A DNA stretch of 64,000 nt from the NCBI GenBank assembly GCA_014843695.1, contig CM026403.1, forward strand, positions 996,460-1,060,459. Direction: 5' to 3'. The stretch comes from Archivesica marissinica. Lineage: Eukaryota > Mollusca > Bivalvia > Venerida > Vesicomyidae. Below are positions 34,301 through 46,300 of the stretch, piece after piece. Position numbers and translations under genes: made by a program. The first letter of the stretch is position 1. Each line of letters starts with the position of its first letter. The notes under the pieces are model-generated. The model worked only from the letters and a program-made list of their open reading frames with translations, made no database searches and was not told where the DNA came from.

Positions 34301-37300
34301 ACTTGGCTGGATAGCAAACAACATAGATCCTGATCAGACGCGGCGTTATCCTGCTGATGATTTGGCTCTATGTTTGCACATTCCTTCCAATTTGTTCGGC
34401 ATTTTAAGGGTTAATGGTTTATTATATTTAATATTTGCTTATTTCTGTTTTTCTATGAAAATCTGCCCGATATACTCCTCCCATGTATGGAATGTTAATA
34501 CCGGTAGTAAACAATGTTTGGTAAGTTTTGTATCGTGTAAGTACCTTTGTGGTTAGGATGCAAATCATTGAACTTTTTGCAATTAACCCATTCAACCCCA
34601 AGTAACTGACCTGGACTGGTGCATGGCATTTTTAAACCACTAAATTAATAAGAAAATTACCTTTGGACCAGTTCATTTATCAAAATGGGTAATTTTATCT
34701 AAAAATAGTAATAATTATTACTGGCAAAAAGTGCAGATCCTGATGAGATGGCTCGTCACGAGTCTATTTAGAGGGTTAACACAAAGAATTCAGATTTTCG
34801 AACACCTCGTTGTAAAGCTAAGGGTTATAGTTGCCAAGTTATACCGCTATACAGTAATTGCTAGATTGTCACGTCCACTCCTTTTAATACTTCTAAATGT
34901 TATTGACTATTTTAATTAAAATGCTGCAATTCTGAAGGTCATATTATTTTATGGTTAGACCATTTAACAAAAATAGCGAGTCAATTATAATAGTATTTCA
35001 TTAAGAAAGTGTGATTCAGAAGCCTGGGGTTCCAGTCTGCAAATAGCGATAGCGATGTAAATATTTAACTATTTGGGTGTTAAGTAAATGTATATATATG
35101 ATGGACAATGCAAACTATATCAATGACTGTTCCCAGGCTAGTGATTCAATACAACCTTAAATATATGGTATCGGACATTATGTGAAAAGCATTGTACTCA
35201 GTGAAATTGCAGAAATTGAGATGAGTTCGCCCCCCCGTTTCCTCCTCATCACCTCTTGGAGTATTCTTCACGTGCCAGTTCTCCCCCCGTTTCCTCCTCC
35301 TTGCCTCTTGGAGTATTCTTCATGTGCCAGTTCTCCCCCCGTTTCCTCCTCCTTGCCTCTTGGAGTATTCTTCATGTGCCAGTTCTCCCCCCGTTTCGTC
35401 CTCANNNNNNNNNNNNNNNNNNNNNNNNNNNNNNNNNNNNNNNNNNNNNNNNNNNNNNNNNNNNNNNNNNNNNNNNNNNNNNNNNNNNNNNNNNNNNNNN
35501 NNNNNNNNNNNNNNNNNNNNNNNNNNNNNNNNNNNNNNNNNNNNNNNNNNNNNNNNNNNNNNNNNNNNNNNNNNNNNNNNNNNNNNNNNNNNNNNNNNNN
35601 NNNNNNNNNNNNNNNNNNNNNNNNNNNNNNNNNNNNNNNNNNNNNNNNNNNNNNNNNNNNNNNNNNNNNNNNNNNNNNNNNNNNNNNNNNNNNNNNNNNN
35701 NNNNNNNNNNNNNNNNNNNNNNNNNNNNNNNNNNNNNNNNNNNNNNNNNNNNNNNNNNNNNNNNNNNNNNNNNNNNNNNNNNNNNNNNNNNNNNNNNNNN
35801 NNNNNNNNNNNNNNNNNNNNNNNNNNNNNNNNNNNNNNNNNNNNNNNNNNNNNNNNNNNNNNNNNNNNNNNNNNNNNNNNNNNNNNNNNNNNNNNNNNNN
35901 NNNNNNNNNNNNNNNNNNNNNNNNNNNNNNNNNNNNNNNNNNNNNNNNNNNNNNNNNNNNNNNNNNNNNNNNNNNNNNNNNNNNNNNNNNNNNNNNNNNN
36001 NNNNNNNNNNNNNNNNNNNNNNNNNNNNNNNNNNNNNNNNNNNNNNNNNNNNNNNNNNNNNNNNNNNNNNNNNNNNNNNNNNNNNNNNNNNNNNNNNNNN
36101 NNNNNNNNNNNNNNNNNNNNNNNNNNNNNNNNNNNNNNNNNNNNNNNNNNNNNNNNNNNNNNNNNNNNNNNNNNNNNNNNNNNNNNNNNNNNNNNNNNNN
36201 NNNNNNNNNNNNNNNNNNNNNNNNNNNNNNNNNNNNNNNNNNNNNNNNNNNNNNNNNNNNNNNNNNNNNNNNNNNNNNNNNNNNNNNNNNNNNNNNNNNN
36301 NNNNNNNNNNNNNNNNNNNNNNNNNNNNNNNNNNNNNNNNNNNNNNNNNNNNNNNNNNNNNNNNNNNNNNNNNNNNNNNNNNNNNNNNNNNNNNNNNNNN
36401 NNNNAGTTCTCCCCCTGTTTCCTCCTCATCGCCTTGGAGTATTCTTCATGTGCCAGTTCTTCCCCGTTTCCTCCTCATCGCCTTGGAGTATTCTTCATGT
36501 GTCAGTTCTTCCCCGTTTCCTCCTCATCGCCTTGGAGTATTCTTCATGTGCCAGTTCTTCCCCGTTTCCTCCTCATCGCCTTGGAGTATTCTTCATGTGC
36601 CAGTTCTCCCCCTGTTTCCTCATCTCCTTGGAGTATTCTTCATGTGCCAGTTCTTCCCCGTTTCCTCCTCATCGCCTTGGAGTATTCTTCATGTGCCAGT
36701 TCTCCCCCCATTTCCTCCTATCTCCTGGGGAGTATTCTTCATGTGCCAGTTCTCCCCGTTTCCTCCTCATTCCTCTTGGAGTATTCTTCATGTGCCAGTT
36801 CTCCCCCATTACTATCTCCTCTGGAGTATTCTTCAGTGCCAGTTCTCACCCCTTTTCCTCCTCATCGCCTCTTGGAGTATTCTTCATGGCAAGTTCTCCC
36901 CCGCTTCCTCCTAATCACCTCTTGGAGTATTCTTCATGTGCCAGTTCTCCCCCCACCCCGTTTCTCCTCATCGTCTCTTGAGTATTTCTTTTGCCAGTTC
37001 TCCCCGCTCCTCCTCATCCCTTGGAGATTCTTCATGTGCCAGTTCTCCCCCGCTTCCTCCTCATCCCTCTTGGAGTCTTCATGTGCCAGTTCTCCCTGTT
37101 CTCCTCATCTCCTCTTGGAGTATTCTTAGTGCCAGTTCTCCCCCGCTTCCTCCTCATCTCTCTTGGAGTATTCTTCATGTGCCAGTTCTTCCCCCGCTTC
37201 CTCCTCATCACCTCTTGGAGTATTCTTCATGTGCCAGTTCTCCCCCCGTTTCCTCCTCCTTGCCTCTTGGAGTATTCTTCATGTGCCAGTTCTTCCCCGT

Positions 37301-40300
37301 TTCCTCCTCCATCTCCTCTTGGAGTATTCTTCATGTGCCAGTTCTTCCCCGTTTCCTCCTCATCGCCTTGGAGTATTCTTCATGTGTCAGTTCTTCCCCG
37401 TTTCCTCCTCATCGCCTTGGAGTATTCTTCATGTGCCAGTTCTTCCCCGTTTCCTCCTCACCGCCTTGGAGTATTCTTCATGTGCCAGTTCTCCCACTGT
37501 TTCCTCCTCATCGCCTTGGAGTATTCATCATGTGCCAGTTCTTCCCCGTTTCCTCCTCATCGCCTTGGAGTATTCTTCATGTGCCAGTTCTCCCCCCATT
37601 TCCTCCTCATCTCCTTGGAGTATTCTTCATGTGCCAGTTCTTCCCCGTTTCCTCCTCATCTCCTCTTGAAGTATTCTTCATGTGCCAGTTCTCCCCCCAT
37701 TTCCACCTCATCTCCTCTTGGAGTATTCTTCATGTGCCAGTTCTTCCCCGTTTCCTCCTCATCGCCTCTTGGAGTATTCTTCATGTGCCAGTTCTCCCCC
37801 CGCTTCCTCCTGCATCACCTCTTGGAGTATTCTTCATGTGCCAGTTCTCCCCCGTTCTTTTTGGGTTTGTGGTTCCCCTCTCTCATCTTGGAGTATTCTC
37901 ATGTGCCGTTCTCCCCGTTCCTCCTCATCTCCTCTGGAGTATTCTCAGTGCCAGTTCTCCCCCGTTTCCTCCTCATCCCTCTTGGAGTATTCTTCATGTG
38001 CAGTTCTCCCCCCGTTCCCCTCATTCTCTTGGAGTATTCTTCATGTGCCAGTTCTCCCCCCGTTCCTCCTCATCTCCTCTTGGAGTATTCTTATGTGCCA
38101 GTTCTCCCCCGTTCCTCCTCATCTTGGAGTATTCTTCATGTGGTTCTCCCGTCCTCTCCTTGGGACTTCATGTGCCAGTTCTCCCCGCTTCCTCTCATCC
38201 CTTTGGAGTATCTTCTGTGCCATTCTCCCCCCGCTTCCTTTTTTGGTTTGTGGTTTTATGTGCAGTTCTCCCCCGTTCCTCCTCATCCCTTTGAGTATCT
38301 TGCTCTTGGAGTATTCTTCATGTGCCAGTTCTCCCACCGCTTCCTCCTCATCGCCTCTTGAAGTATTCTTCATGTGCCAGTTCTCCCACCGTTTCCTCCT
38401 CATCTCCTCTTGGAGTATTCTTCATGTGCCAGTTCTCCCCCGCTTCCTCCTCATCACCTCTTGGAGTATTCTTCATGTGCCAGTTCTCCCACCGCTTCCT
38501 CCTCATCTCCTCTTGGAGTATTCTTCATGTGCCAGTTCTTCCCTGCTTCCTTCTCATCACCTCTTGGAGTATTCTTCATGTGCCAGTTCTCCCTGTGTTT
38601 CCTCCTCATCTCCTCTTGGGGTATTCTTCAAACGTGCAGTAGGCTGCATGACATGACATGATATATTTTGAAATTATTATTTTATGCTTTGCTAAACAAA
38701 GTTAGCTAAACTTGGCAAGTATAAACTTTTATTAAACCTTCAACAAAACAAGAGGTGAACAATTAGATGTGATTTAATAGAGGTTTGCCAGTAATTATCG
38801 ATGGTTTTGTTAGCAGTTACCTGCAGACAGTTAATCTCGTCAACCATTGGCTTGTGTACAGTTTATATGACGGATTATGTATGAATTAATTGCAAAAAGT
38901 TTTGTTGTATGTCAAACGTGCATGATTATTCCAAATGTCCGATCCCCCCTGTGTACCTCGTTGTTATATGCAGAATGATTATATCACACCATTGCATGTT
39001 TTAAATGTGGTAAAACACTACGTTACATGTATCTGTGTCATTATTGAAATGGAGTCATGGAGTCTCAGAAAGCAGACTTATAGGGGAGAGGAGATTTGGG
39101 GGGATGTGAGAATATAAATCTCCCTCACATCTTCCTACATTCACACAAGAGGGAGAAATTGTTCATGAACATTTCAGATGTCAATTAGCAACTTCTCCAA
39201 ACATTATGATCATATAGTATTTTATTATATCCTAACAATAATTAATCCATTCAAAGCCATGTAACTGACATGGACTGGTGCATGAAATTTAACCCATTCA
39301 ACACCATGTAACTAACATGGACTCGTGCATGAAATTAACAATTTTAATTAGTAGGTTCCTGTTATATAAGTGTTTTAAGTAAGATGCCTCAAACGGATCC
39401 AATATGTAAAATATCAGAACGCTCGTTTCAACGCTCGTTTCAACGAGAATTGCGCCGCTTTAGAAATTTTCAAAACAAATTGAAAATACTACGAAATCTC
39501 TTTTTAACGTAATTTTTGCCGAATAAACCTACACGTTAGTGGAAACACATTTTATTGATAATGTTATTCACAGTTAAAACTCTCCCGTCGAAGATTTTTT
39601 TTTGTTGCTGACAGAACCCATGTCCTAGTATGGAAATGTGACCTGCTATGGCCAATGTCTGTGGCAATTGTTTGCAAAATATACATGCATGCAGCTTAAA
39701 GTTGTGTTTTATTTGAAGAACAATATAAAGACTCGGGATAGGCGTTATATTTGGACATATTTGTACAAAATTGTTTCAGATAGGGCCATTTTACTGATCG
39801 ATGCGAAATCTGACATCCCACAGAGTAGAATCCATGTACTTAAATATATATACTAGTACCCCCAAACGTGCCGAATCCCTGTGGTTGACCCTGTATGCCT
39901 ATGAATAATGCATTTGTGATCCTTAATGTCACTAATCTTTTAAACATTCGATCCAATCCCCTTTCCTTTATTGTGTAGACTTTGTGTGTACATGTATTAT
40001 TATTTGTTGAAATGTTTAAATATCATTGCAGAATAATATTCCATATATTGGAAGTGCATGGACTGCATGTAGTTACAGAACACCCGTGCATCATACACAC
40101 AAAATAATAATATCATTATGTCGCATATATAGAAAATATCAACAAATGAATTATGAGGTATCAGATATATAAGAATGTGATTGGATGAAAAGGTAACTGC
40201 ATATAAACCCTTTTATCACCAAGATGCAATAGTCCCTTTTATGAAGAAAATGCAGTACGGTAGCCGGAGGCAAATTTCAACCACGGCAATCTAGGGGGTT

Positions 40301-43300
40301 CTGGGGTCATGTACCCCTTAAGATTGTTGGGGTGTAGAAATGATTTCCGGCGTTTTCTGATTTAACCCTTTCAACCCCAAGTAACTGACATGGACTGGTC
40401 CATGATATTTTTAGACCAATAAATTAATAACAAAATTACATTTGGATCAGTTCATTTATCAAAATGGGTAATTTTATCTAAAAATAGTAATAATTATTAC
40501 TGGCAAAAAAGTGCAGATCCTGATGAGACGGCTCGTTACGAGCCGGCTCATCTGGATCTACACTTTTCATAAGCCTATTTAGAGGCCTGTGGGGTTGAAA
40601 GGGTTAATGAGTTTAGGCGTATAATTATGTACTGACCATTCAGCTCTCTAGCAGTCAACATTTTATACAGCAACGGGATGTTTTTGGCATTTTATTTAAT
40701 TTTTCATTTATTTTTTGTTTGCTTTGGAAATTTTAACCGAGGCACTTGCCTCGGTGAGCCTCAGTGTGGCTACGGGCCTGAGGTGAATTTCATTATAGAA
40801 TTTGGCAAGCCCAAAAGGCAGTACATACAGAGTGAACATTCCAGCAGTATATGTGTTGGAGGAAGACCTCACTCAGTTACTGCCCCTGAATACTCCATCT
40901 AAAATATATAGGTCCTCCTAAGTGGTTTACTCTGTTTTTATCGGTGTTACCATTGCACAACATGCTAGCAATTATTATCCACTTTCTCATCTTGTAGTTA
41001 TTAAATGACTATGTCTCGACATATATACTAAATTAAAACACTCTCGTTACGTCATACCTTTGTACTTGCAGTTCATTATTATTAATAATGGACTGCTTTC
41101 AACAGGCCAGAGTATTATATTATTCTATGCGTAAATGTACGAAATTAACAATTTTAATTAGTAGGATCTTGTTATATAAGTGTGTGTTTTAAGTACGATA
41201 TAAGCCTCAAACGGATCCAATATGTAAAATATTGGTACTGTCTTCATTTTCCTATAAGTATATGGTACTTTACTGTACAAAATTGTTGTGCATTACCGTA
41301 AATTACATAAAAAATACGTAAATCACATTTATCATACTTCGACATCTGGTTAACCCTTTCAACACCACAGGCCTCTAAATAGGCTTACAAAAAGTGTAGA
41401 TCCAGATGAGCCGGCTCGTCACGAGCCGTCTCATCAGGATCTGCACTTTTTGTCAGTAATATTACTATTTTGGACAAAATTACCCATTTTGATAAATGAA
41501 CTGGTCCAAATGTAATTTTCTTATAAATTTATTGGTCTAAAAACTGATCATGGACCAGTCCATTTCAGTTACTTGGTGTTGAATGGGTTAAGGAACAACA
41601 GTAAAAACAAAGGAATCCAACTGAAAGGATCACTATGCATTCCGGGATAAATCACACTTTATCTGCCAACTGCCAAGGGAGGTAATAGAAAAGCCAGCGA
41701 AGTCACAATTAATTTGAAATGAATATTTATAATTACCCTGCACAGAGGTCCAATTTTGATGTACCATGTTAGAAGATGCAAGCTGTATTATGCTATACTT
41801 CTGGGTGGCAATTTAAAAAAAATTAGACACCTTGCTTATATGCTGACACTGAAAGTCAGATTGATATAATATCTGAGTGCATGTTAATTAGGTGACAATT
41901 TGGATAACCGCGTTGCTGGTACCACTGCCAATTCAAAATAGCTGACTTATACGATCTGATGTCTGATAAAATATAACTACTTGAATACTTCTGACAAGTT
42001 GGTTTATATAACTCTTTATAAAATGTATATGTTGAATAAATCATGATTAAAATTTTAAATGTTTCTGTCTAGCTATATAATTTATAACTTAATAGTGCAT
42101 TCAAACATTTAAATTGACTAATTATTATAAAGTGCCAGTTTTATTTATAGTTTATGCACACATTTATTTTAGCAGAGGTATTATGATTTTGTGAATACAG
42201 TCAAACCTGTCTTAACCCATTTCATTCGGGATACCGTTCAAACAGTATTTGCAAAGAACATAGAGCCAGATCAACCACCACGGATCGTGCCGTCTGATTA
42301 GGCTCTATGCTGTTTGCTATTCAGATGATCTTGCTAAGACACTTGGCTGTGTAGCAAACAACATAGATCCTGATCAGCACGCAGCGTCACGCTGCGGCTG
42401 ATCTGTATCTATGTTATTTGCAAAAGCCTTTATATGTATCCAGAATGAAATGGGTTAAGCAGCCAGCCAAGGGAATCACAGAAAGTGGCTGCTTAGCACA
42501 GGTGGCTGCTTAATAGAGGTCAAATGTATAACAAATCACCATATTGGGAATCTGGAAACTGGCTGCTTAATGCAGGTCAGTTGCATAATAGAGGTGACCA
42601 CTAAAACATGTTTGACTGTAAATCTCCATGAAGAGAGATCATTTCTATAAATAGTAAGTGGGTCGTACGTGGCCGTGTGGTTACGGTTATTGACTTTAAG
42701 TCACTTACCCATCACCACTGTACGGTCAAATCCCACTGGGGGGGGGGGGTCAAATTATGGATATAAGAATACATAACATGTGAACCCTTAATGATAGAAT
42801 GTTGATCTTGATATGTTGGATCAGCGCAGTGGTTAGCGCGCTAACTTCTCACCAATGCAACCCGGGTTCGATCCTCGGACCGGGAAGTATGTCAGATGGT
42901 ACGATGGTCACAAGATAGGTGGTTTTCTCTGGGTGCTCCTGTTTCCTCCCACACGAATGACAACATTTACGCTTTCATCCGCGCCAACGAGAATGATTAA
43001 TATAAGTTGTTAAAACTTGCTTCGCAATCATTGTAAAATAAATAAAATTTAAACTTTTTTAATGTCTGATTTAGAAAAGTAAGATATTTTTGTTAAGCTC
43101 AGACTTTTCTTGGCCATTTGAATTTTTAAAAAAAAATTACGTTTATTTATCGTCGCTACCGGTTGCCCATATGAGCGACGCCTCCTGAAGAGATTAGTTA
43201 TTTTAGATTTTGGAGGATAGTGCATGATACAGACAGAGACCCATTCCAGAGTCCCCTCTGGTTCATTTACGTGCACGGTGTAAAGTACCGACACGAGACC

Positions 43301-46300
43301 TCGGTTTAACGTCCCATCTGAAAGACTGTTAATTTTATTAGGGTCAGACGGGGGATCGAACCTGCGATCCCTGGATTACCAGTCCAGCGTGTTACCACTG
43401 GACTACAGATCCGTCTGTAATTGGCCATTTGAAAGTGAAATGATGTAATACAAATATGTATTTTTTTCTATTTTTTTTCCGAGTTTATGAAGGTCTGCCC
43501 GCCCGGAGGCACTGTAAGTGAGCGTACAAAGTATGCTCACCTGTTGAGGCTTGACCCCGACGTGTATCCCTCGCGTCTTAAAGATATATTTTGTAATACC
43601 AAAGTATGACGGTTGCACTGATGGTTAATGAAACCAGTGTAATGTGCTTCCGTTGGTCCTACTCTTGTTTCTTTATGTTTATAGACGTGTATCCTGGGTT
43701 TCGACCGCATTATTGTGTTCTGTAGTCCGGGATCGATTCACTTGTGTTAATTTTCGAATTTCGAATCTTTGAAGTTCTAATAATCTAAAATTTACTTTTT
43801 TGTTACGTCTGAAAGTTTTATGTGCATTCGTACTGCCTGTTTTACTAAGAAATGGCCTTTAATGTATGAGCTAGATTATATGCCACAGAAAGAACTACAA
43901 GCCCATGCATTTCGGGTTCTTGGCTTTATGTAATACAAATATGTAATACAAATATGTAATACAAATGAGTAATTAGGATGTATGCAAATTAAACTGCATT
44001 GCAGGTGCTTGCCATTAGAAACTATACCCTCGAGTTTCATATCAACATTAACATTGTATCATTAAGGGTTCACATGTTACGTATTCTTATGTCCATTATG
44101 TTGGTTATCTCAATGAGAGAAATTACTGGTTTTCTATTACCTCCCTTGATGGATAAAGTCAGATTTATCCCTAAATGTATATTGGTCCTTTTAGTTGGAA
44201 TCCTTTGTTTTTACTGTTGTCGTCTAAACAGATATTGCGTTAGGATAATTGTAATATTATCAAAATCGTGTTAATTAATTGAACCAATTTTTACAGTAAG
44301 GTATCCATTTGACATGCTAACGGATATCTGTCGAGATTAGAGACAATATAAGGCTACAAAGCGCACTATGATTTGTGTCTCAAAACATTTTGTTATTCGT
44401 TATAAGTGACCTTCCATTTCATTGCAAATTCTATTGTCGTCATTTTAAAATTACTTTGACAAGTGTGCGGAAATCTATTATTGTTTGGGAATAAATGGAA
44501 AAAAAGAAAGCTAATAAAGATTGTCAAAATGACCTAAAGATAACACGATAATCTTATACAATGATCACAATTTATGTCTTCCAGTGTTAGCAAGCTTATC
44601 TTAATAACTAAACTATTTTGTAACTCTCGACAACAAAATTAAATCCATTCAAAACAATAGCAGGTTATGCGGATTTGTAAGATCTGTAGAAATTATGTAC
44701 ATGTCAAAATACTTGCATAAATATTGTAACAAAATACAGTGTATTCGTATTGTTATCTGATTGGTTTAACTAGCTGTGAATGGTGTTGATTATTGGAGCG
44801 ATCTTCAAGTGCACTTTTGAAATGAAGACAATTTTTTGTTACTATCTGTAATTTTAACTTTAACACACTAGCTTAAATTGAACACTTTCAACACTACTGA
44901 CCTCTAAATAGGCTTACAAAAAGTGTAGATCCAGTTGAGCCGTCTCGTAAAGTGTAGATCCAGATGAGCCAGCTCGTAACAAGCCGTCTCATGATCTGCA
45001 CTTTTTGCCAGTAATATTACTTTTATTATTAATTTTTATACAAAAATTATCCATTTTGTTAAATGAACTGGTTCAAATGTAATTTTCTTATTCATTTATT
45101 TGTCTAAATATATCATGCACCAGTCCATGTCAGTTATTTGGTGTTGAAATTTTTTATATATTAAGTTAAATTGTCCTACAGGTTTGCCCATTAATCTAAG
45201 TTAAGATTATGAGTGCTGGGTTTTTTTAAGGTAAATTTTATTTTTAGTTATTTATATACTAATTGGTTTATGTTATGCTCCTTTCTGTGAACACTAAATC
45301 CCTGTAAGCATGTCCCTTATTACAGTTCCAGGAATATCAACACTAAATCCCTGTAAGCATGTCCCTTGTTACAGTTCCAGGAATATCAACACTAAATCCC
45401 TGTAAGCATGTCCCTTGTTACAGTTGCAGGAATATCAACACTAAATCCCTGTAAGCATGTCCCTTATTACAGTTGCAGGAATATCAACACTAAATCCCTG
45501 TAAGCATGTCCCTTATTACAGTTCAGGAATATCAACACTAAATCCCTGTAAGCATGTCCCTTATTACAGTTGCAGGAATATCAACACTAAATCCCTGTAA
45601 GCATGTCCCTTATTACAGTTGCAGGAATATCAACACTAAATCCCTGTAAGCATGTCCCTTATTACAGTTGCAGGAATATCAACACTAAATCCCTGTAAGC
45701 ATGTCCCTTATTACAGTTGCAGGAATATCAACACTAAATCCCTGTAAGCATGTCCCTTATTACAGTTGCAGGAATATCAACACTAAATCCCTGTAAGCAT
45801 GTCCCTTATTACAGTTGCAGGAATATCAACACTAAATCCCTGTAAGCATGTCCCTTATTACAGTTGCAGGAATATCAACACTAAATCCCTGTAAGCATGT
45901 CCCTTATTACAGTTGCAGGAATATCAACACTAAATCCCTGTAAGCATGTCCCTTATTACAGTTGCAGGAATATCAACACTAAATCCCTGTAAGCATGTCC
46001 CTTATTACAGTTGCAGGAATATCAACACTAAATCCCTGTAAGCATGTCCCTTATTACAGTTGCAGGAATATCAACACTAAATCCCTGTAAGCATGTCCCT
46101 TATTACAGTTGCAGGAATATCAACACTAAATCCCTGTAAGCATGTCCCTTATTACAGTTGCAGGAATATCAACACTAAATCCCTGTAAGCATGTCCCTTA
46201 TTACAGTTGCAGGAATATCAACACTAAATCCCTGTAAGCATGTCCCTTGTTACTGTTGCAGGAATATCAACACTAAATCCCTGTAAGCATGTCCCTTATT

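Noticed and set aside
35182..38656. Several frames of 100-600 codons rich in Ser/Pro/Cys, some crossing Ns
   Set aside because: Translations of the 52-bp pyrimidine-rich array, partly through an assembly gap.
43999..44274. 91-codon hydrophobic frame as a small membrane protein
   Set aside because: It overlaps dispersed repeat F and lies in an intron; hydrophobicity follows from T-rich sequence.
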